From Thunnus maccoyii (taxonomy: Eukaryota; Chordata; Actinopteri; Scombriformes; Scombridae), in NCBI RefSeq assembly GCF_910596095.1, contig NC_056539.1, forward strand, positions 1,211,501-1,275,500: a DNA stretch of 64,000 nt. The letters run 5' to 3'. The notes beneath the pieces were generated by a model. The model had not been told where the DNA came from. It saw only the letters and a program-made list of their open reading frames with translations, and searched no databases. Of the stretch, positions 60,106 to 64,000 are shown piece by piece; position 1 is the first letter of the stretch, and every line of letters begins with the position of its first letter. The translations under genes and the position numbers were made by a program.

Positions 60106-61069
60106 ACAGCAACTCAACTCATTCAAAATCCACAGGAGAGTTGGTGACACACAGATAATACCAGAAAATAAAACAGAGACTTTGCTCACTGCATGTGATA
60201 CAGGACCACAAAATCCATTTGTAGTCAACAGTCTCTAGACCAGTTCAAGGAATGAATGCTGAAGGCAGCACACCAGGCAGATTGCTGTGATGACCCAGCT
60301 GGATGCAGCTGTTGTATTAGAGAAAGATCAGACTGGAAAACTACTCAAACGTTGACAGGGCTCATAAAGATGAGCAAAGCATGCAACGTCCTTGAAAGGA
60401 TCTTGCATCTAATCTAATATGTTTAATACAGTGTATAGTACATTTTATAGCCTAATAAAATAACAGAGGTTTTCAAGTTCACTCAGTACCTTATTAATAA
60501 AATGAATTACAATCGCAAGATCTTAAGAGTCAAGAAAGAAATGCTAAGTTTCCTTACTGTGAGTGGAACCTTCTATGGTGACAGACACAAAGATTATGTC
60601 CATAAATCATTTAAAAGACCACCAGGATGTAAAAACAGCAGAACAAGTACAATTGTTATGTCTTCCTTTTCATGTTCTTTTTCTGTTTGTTTTTTTCCCC
60701 TACAACTTCATGTTTCTAAAAATAGCTCAGGCTGACTGTTTCCTATAGTGAGGCAGACAAGGATGGAAAGTAGGGTACAGGAGAAGATCAGGGTCAGATT
60801 ACACAACACTGACCATGTGTGTAAACAATAGCCTGCAATGACACTAATGTCAAACCTGCATGCTGTTACTACAGTTTAGAATGGAATAAACATGGATATG
60901 CATGAGAGGGGTGAAATGTAGCTTAAACTGACCGCAATTTGCCTGTATTACAGTTCACATGCCTATTATGCAATAATGTCATGTATTAACAACAAACACT
61001 ACTACATGCAGCCTCTTGAGACTAATGACTAATACTCATTACATCCGACAGTATTCATGTGTTGTAGTA
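60106..61069. other. Intergenic, nothing recognised
   Basis: AT-rich sequence with short overlapping frames at about 60502-60748. No repeat family, splice chain or RNA gene was identified. Confidence 0.4.
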
Positions 61070-62800
61070 AAGCAAAGTGAAGTTTATTTATATAGCACCT
61101 TTCACAAACACCAGTTACAAAGTTCTTCATAGTCAAAGATGCCTGTCTGAACAAATGGGTTTTTAGCTACTTTTAAAAAGAGTCTACATTAGGGACCTTA
61201 AGCTTGTTGGAGGACTATTCCAAAGCTTAGGGGCTGCTGACTGGAAAGCAAGATTCCCTCGAGTCTTAAAATGTGTACGAGGTACATTTAGAAAGCCCTG
61301 GGTGGAGGATCTAAGAGCTCGACTAGTGGTGTAGGAGTGCAGAAGGTCCGTAATGTACTGTGGAGCCTGGCCATGTAGGGCTCTATAAGTGAGCACCAAA
61401 ATGTTAAAATGAATTCTAAAATTTACTGGAAGCCAGTCCAGTGAGATTTAAATAGGAGTTAGATGTTACCATCTGTTGGATTTTGTTAAAAGCCTAGCAG
61501 CAGTGTTTTGGACAGTTTGTAAGCGGTGTATGGAAGATTTATTAAGACAGGTAAAAAGAGAGTTAAAGTAGTCCAAGCGTGATGAGACAAAAGCATGTAT
61601 TAACATCTCCATTTCATTTATTGATACCACAGACCGGAGTTTGGCTATATTTCTCAGGTTAAAGAAACATGATCGAGTTGCGTCTTAACATGCACTTCAA
61701 AACTCATTGATTGGTCAAAAATTACACCAAGATTGCGCAGGCAAGACCGGGAAGATGAAGATAAGGCACCAAGGTTCTGCCTGATTGATGACTGAAGATT
61801 ATCAGGGCCAAAGATCAGGACTTCAGTTTTGTCTGCATTTAACTGCAGAAAATTGTTTGCCATCCAATTCCTAATTGCATTTAAACAGTTGTTAAGTACA
61901 GAGAGTTTGTGAGGCTCATTAGGTTTCAATGAAAAGTACAACTGGATGTCATCAGCATACATATGGTAGGAGATGTTCTTGAAACTGATGATGACCTGTC
62001 CCAGTGGCAGCATGTATATGGAGAATAGAATGGGTCCCAAGACCGATCCTTGGGGGACACCACATGACAGAGCTGCAGTGTCCGACACAAATTCACCTAC
62101 AGAGACTGACAAAGATCTATCTGTGAGATATGAGGAGAACCACTCCAATGCAGTCCCAGAAATGCTCACCAGGTGATTTAGCCTGTGGATTAGAATGTGA
62201 TGGTCCAGAGTATCGAATGCTGCGCTAAGGTCCAATAGCTCTAGAACAGAACAGTCTCCGGCATCTGCAGCCATTAAAATGTCATTTGAGACTTACAGTT
62301 AAAACCCTTTAAAAACATAGTGGTTGGTAGGACATCTACTGGGCACGAGGAGGGTTTCATTTGTCGTAACAGGGCTGCTATATCCTCCATGGACACTGGA
62401 CAAAAGGAGTCTAAGATGGCTGGATTTGAGGAGCCATTAGTAAGCGGACTGGGCATGAGTGAGATGTTTGCCCTAATATTGGTAACTTGTCTATAAAATA
62501 TTTGAGAAAGTTATTGCAGTCACTGTTTGATAAGATTGGAAGCTTAGGGATGTTGGGAGAGACAGAGATTTACAGTATCTAACAGGACTTTAGGGTTCCT
62601 CTTGTTGACAGAGATGAGATTAGCAAAATAAGAGGATCTCTCAGCCTTCACCATGTTGTTGAGGGTACCCATGAGATCTTTGAGATACATTCTGTGTACT
62701 TCCAGCTTCGTGGCTTCTGTAAGGCGCTTAGTCTTTCGGCATTTGCACCTGAATGTCCGGATGGTTTCGTTTATGCATGGGGATGGGTTTTTGGAGATGA
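61070..62800 (-). mobile_element. L2-like LINE remnant with internal RT deletion
   Basis: Read on minus: a linker region (EVHRMYLKDLMGTLNNM, AERSSYFANLI), the start of the RT (FCPVSMEDIAALLRQMKPSS), then directly the later RT blocks LLDLSAAFDTLDHHI, GVPQGSVLGPILFSIY and YADDIQLY at about 61654-62274, then the C-terminal YRALHGQAPQYITDLL and PRTHFKTRGNLAFQSAAPKL at 61184-61399. The 3' end at 61070-61110 (minus GTGCTATATAAATAAAC) is typical of these LINEs. The YADD catalytic motif is intact, but frameshifts and a missing N-terminal RT block make the element dead. No endonuclease domain is present. Confidence 0.88.
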
Positions 62801-62984
62801 AATGAAATGAACTGTTCTTAAAGCCTTACCAGTACTGGCACAAGGGTGGCATTAAAGGTCCTAAGGGTCATTCAGACCTAACAGGTTAGTCCCATGAATG
62901 CATTAAGGTTCATTCCCCTGAGAAGGTGTCACTAGAGAAAAGGGTAATGGGGAATTCAAAATGAAAATGGTTTCATCATGTGGG

Positions 62985-63330
62985 ACCCCCTTCTTTTCAA
63001 CCTTTACATGATTTTTCTTGGTTACATTTTTAACAAATATATAACACAAGTTACCATAGCCATGTTGATAACACAAAACGTCTTATTTCACTGTCCTCTG
63101 ATGACAGTAGTCTCATAAAGTCCCTAATCAGTTACCTGGATGACATTAACCACTGGATGGCTCACAAATTCTTACAGCTAAACAGGGAAACAACAAAAAG
63201 TTTGTTGTGGGTCCTAAAGCTCAAAGACAACAGTTTGATGCATAATTGGAATCACAGTTAAAACACAAATTAAACACAAATTAAAAACCTAAGAGTTATT
63301 ATGGATGGCAATCTTAAGAGGAGGACCATT
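62985..63330 (+). mobile_element. L2-like LINE remnant, opposite orientation
   Basis: Plus-strand frames give, with stops, PLLFNLYM, then SSDDSSLIKSLISYLDDI, NHWMAHKFLQLNRETTK and NLRVIMDGNLK, corresponding to the end of the RT domain (after GVPQGS) and the NLGVI block of L2-like elements. The YADD box is not readable. It belongs to a different copy or subfamily from 61070-62800. Confidence 0.7.
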
Positions 63331-64000
63331 GGCAAAGAAGTAGTTCATACCACTTAGTCTATCAGAACAACAAGCACTATGTCTGCTCTTGACCAAATCT
63401 GCCTTTTGAGTTGAGAGGACTACAGTTGATAGCATGAGGATTTTTTTAGCCATGAGCTCATCACAAAACAGTACAAATGCTGCCTCATTTGAAAGGATTG
63501 GCAGAATCTCCCTTGGAGAAAGAACTGCCTCAGAGACTGATAGATCAGAGCAAAAAAAATATATAAATAACTTTAAAAAAAAGAAAAAGAAAAAATAATT
63601 GCACACAATTACACTATAACTTAAAACATATTTCTGTAAGATGTAAATAATTACAGTGGCTACTGACGTCCACGCACACACACACACACCATCAACAGTG
63701 TGGAACCGCTCAAGTGTCTAAATTAGTGTGAGTAAAAACAAATGAATGACTCAGGAAAAGAAGTCAAGCCAGACCTCATCCGTTACACACGCTTTGTAAG
63801 TCAGTGTTAATTTTGCCTTGTATACATCTCAGTGAGAGAGACAACGAGAAGTATTCACACAAAAATGCTGGAATGTGATGCCACGTCACCAGAGTTAGGC
63901 CATGTGAGTCACTGTCCAGCAATGTGATGAATAAACATGAATCAAACCACACAACCATCTGCTAGAACTTTAGGACATATCTGTTATTGAGTTAAAGTCC
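63331..64000. other. Right edge of window, nothing recognised
   Basis: AT-rich sequence with a short A/T-rich block near 63550-63600 and a short CA run at 63674-63688. No exon, repeat family or RNA gene identified. Confidence 0.4.

Overview
This window is vertebrate nuclear DNA, almost certainly from a ray-finned fish and probably a spiny-rayed (percomorph) one. The genes are split into many short exons with GT-AG introns, CA/TG microsatellites are frequent, and the introns hold repeat types typical of teleosts: L2-like LINE remnants, Tc1-like ends, PIF/Harbinger-like and hAT-like elements, and short palindromic DNA elements. There are no operons, prokaryotic signals or CRISPR arrays.

Three protein-coding genes could be rebuilt exon by exon, all on the minus strand, and in each the reading frame closes through every splice junction. 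(1) rad54l, 25381 down to 17764: 18 coding exons, 740 residues, with all SWI2/SNF2 motifs intact. It encodes the DNA translocase that works with RAD51 in homologous recombination. (2) lrrc41 (MUF1 family), 15982 down to 5527: 10 coding exons, 657 residues, with an N-terminal BC-box and Cul-box-like segment and C-terminal leucine-rich repeats. It is the substrate receptor of an Elongin BC-Cullin ubiquitin ligase. (3) artn (artemin, a GDNF-family ligand), 57323 down to 50445: 3 coding exons, 198 residues, with a signal peptide, furin-type sites and the seven cystine-knot cysteines. The three are not a functional unit; they are neighbours.

Layout: 1-5.5 kb has no recognised gene. 5.5-16 kb is lrrc41 with repeat-filled introns. 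16-17.7 kb is a short intergenic gap. 17.8-25.4 kb is rad54l. 25.8-50.4 kb is a repeat-rich interval holding a 3.1 kb hAT-like element, a 1.6 kb Harbinger-like element with a broken Myb-type reading frame, an inverted pair of LTR-like repeats, several palindromic elements and one cysteine-rich reading frame of unknown nature. 50.4-57.4 kb is artn, whose second coding exon lies between two near-identical 165-bp inverted repeats. 57.4-64 kb is intergenic with a Tc1-like transposase remnant and two L2-like LINE remnants in opposite orientations.

I found no convincing undescribed biological system. The most interesting points are the inverted repeats around an artn exon, the lrrc41/rad54l orientation that differs from the human one, related short repeats just upstream of both lrrc41 and rad54l, microsatellites abutting several splice sites, and the unassigned cysteine-rich frame near 42.4 kb.
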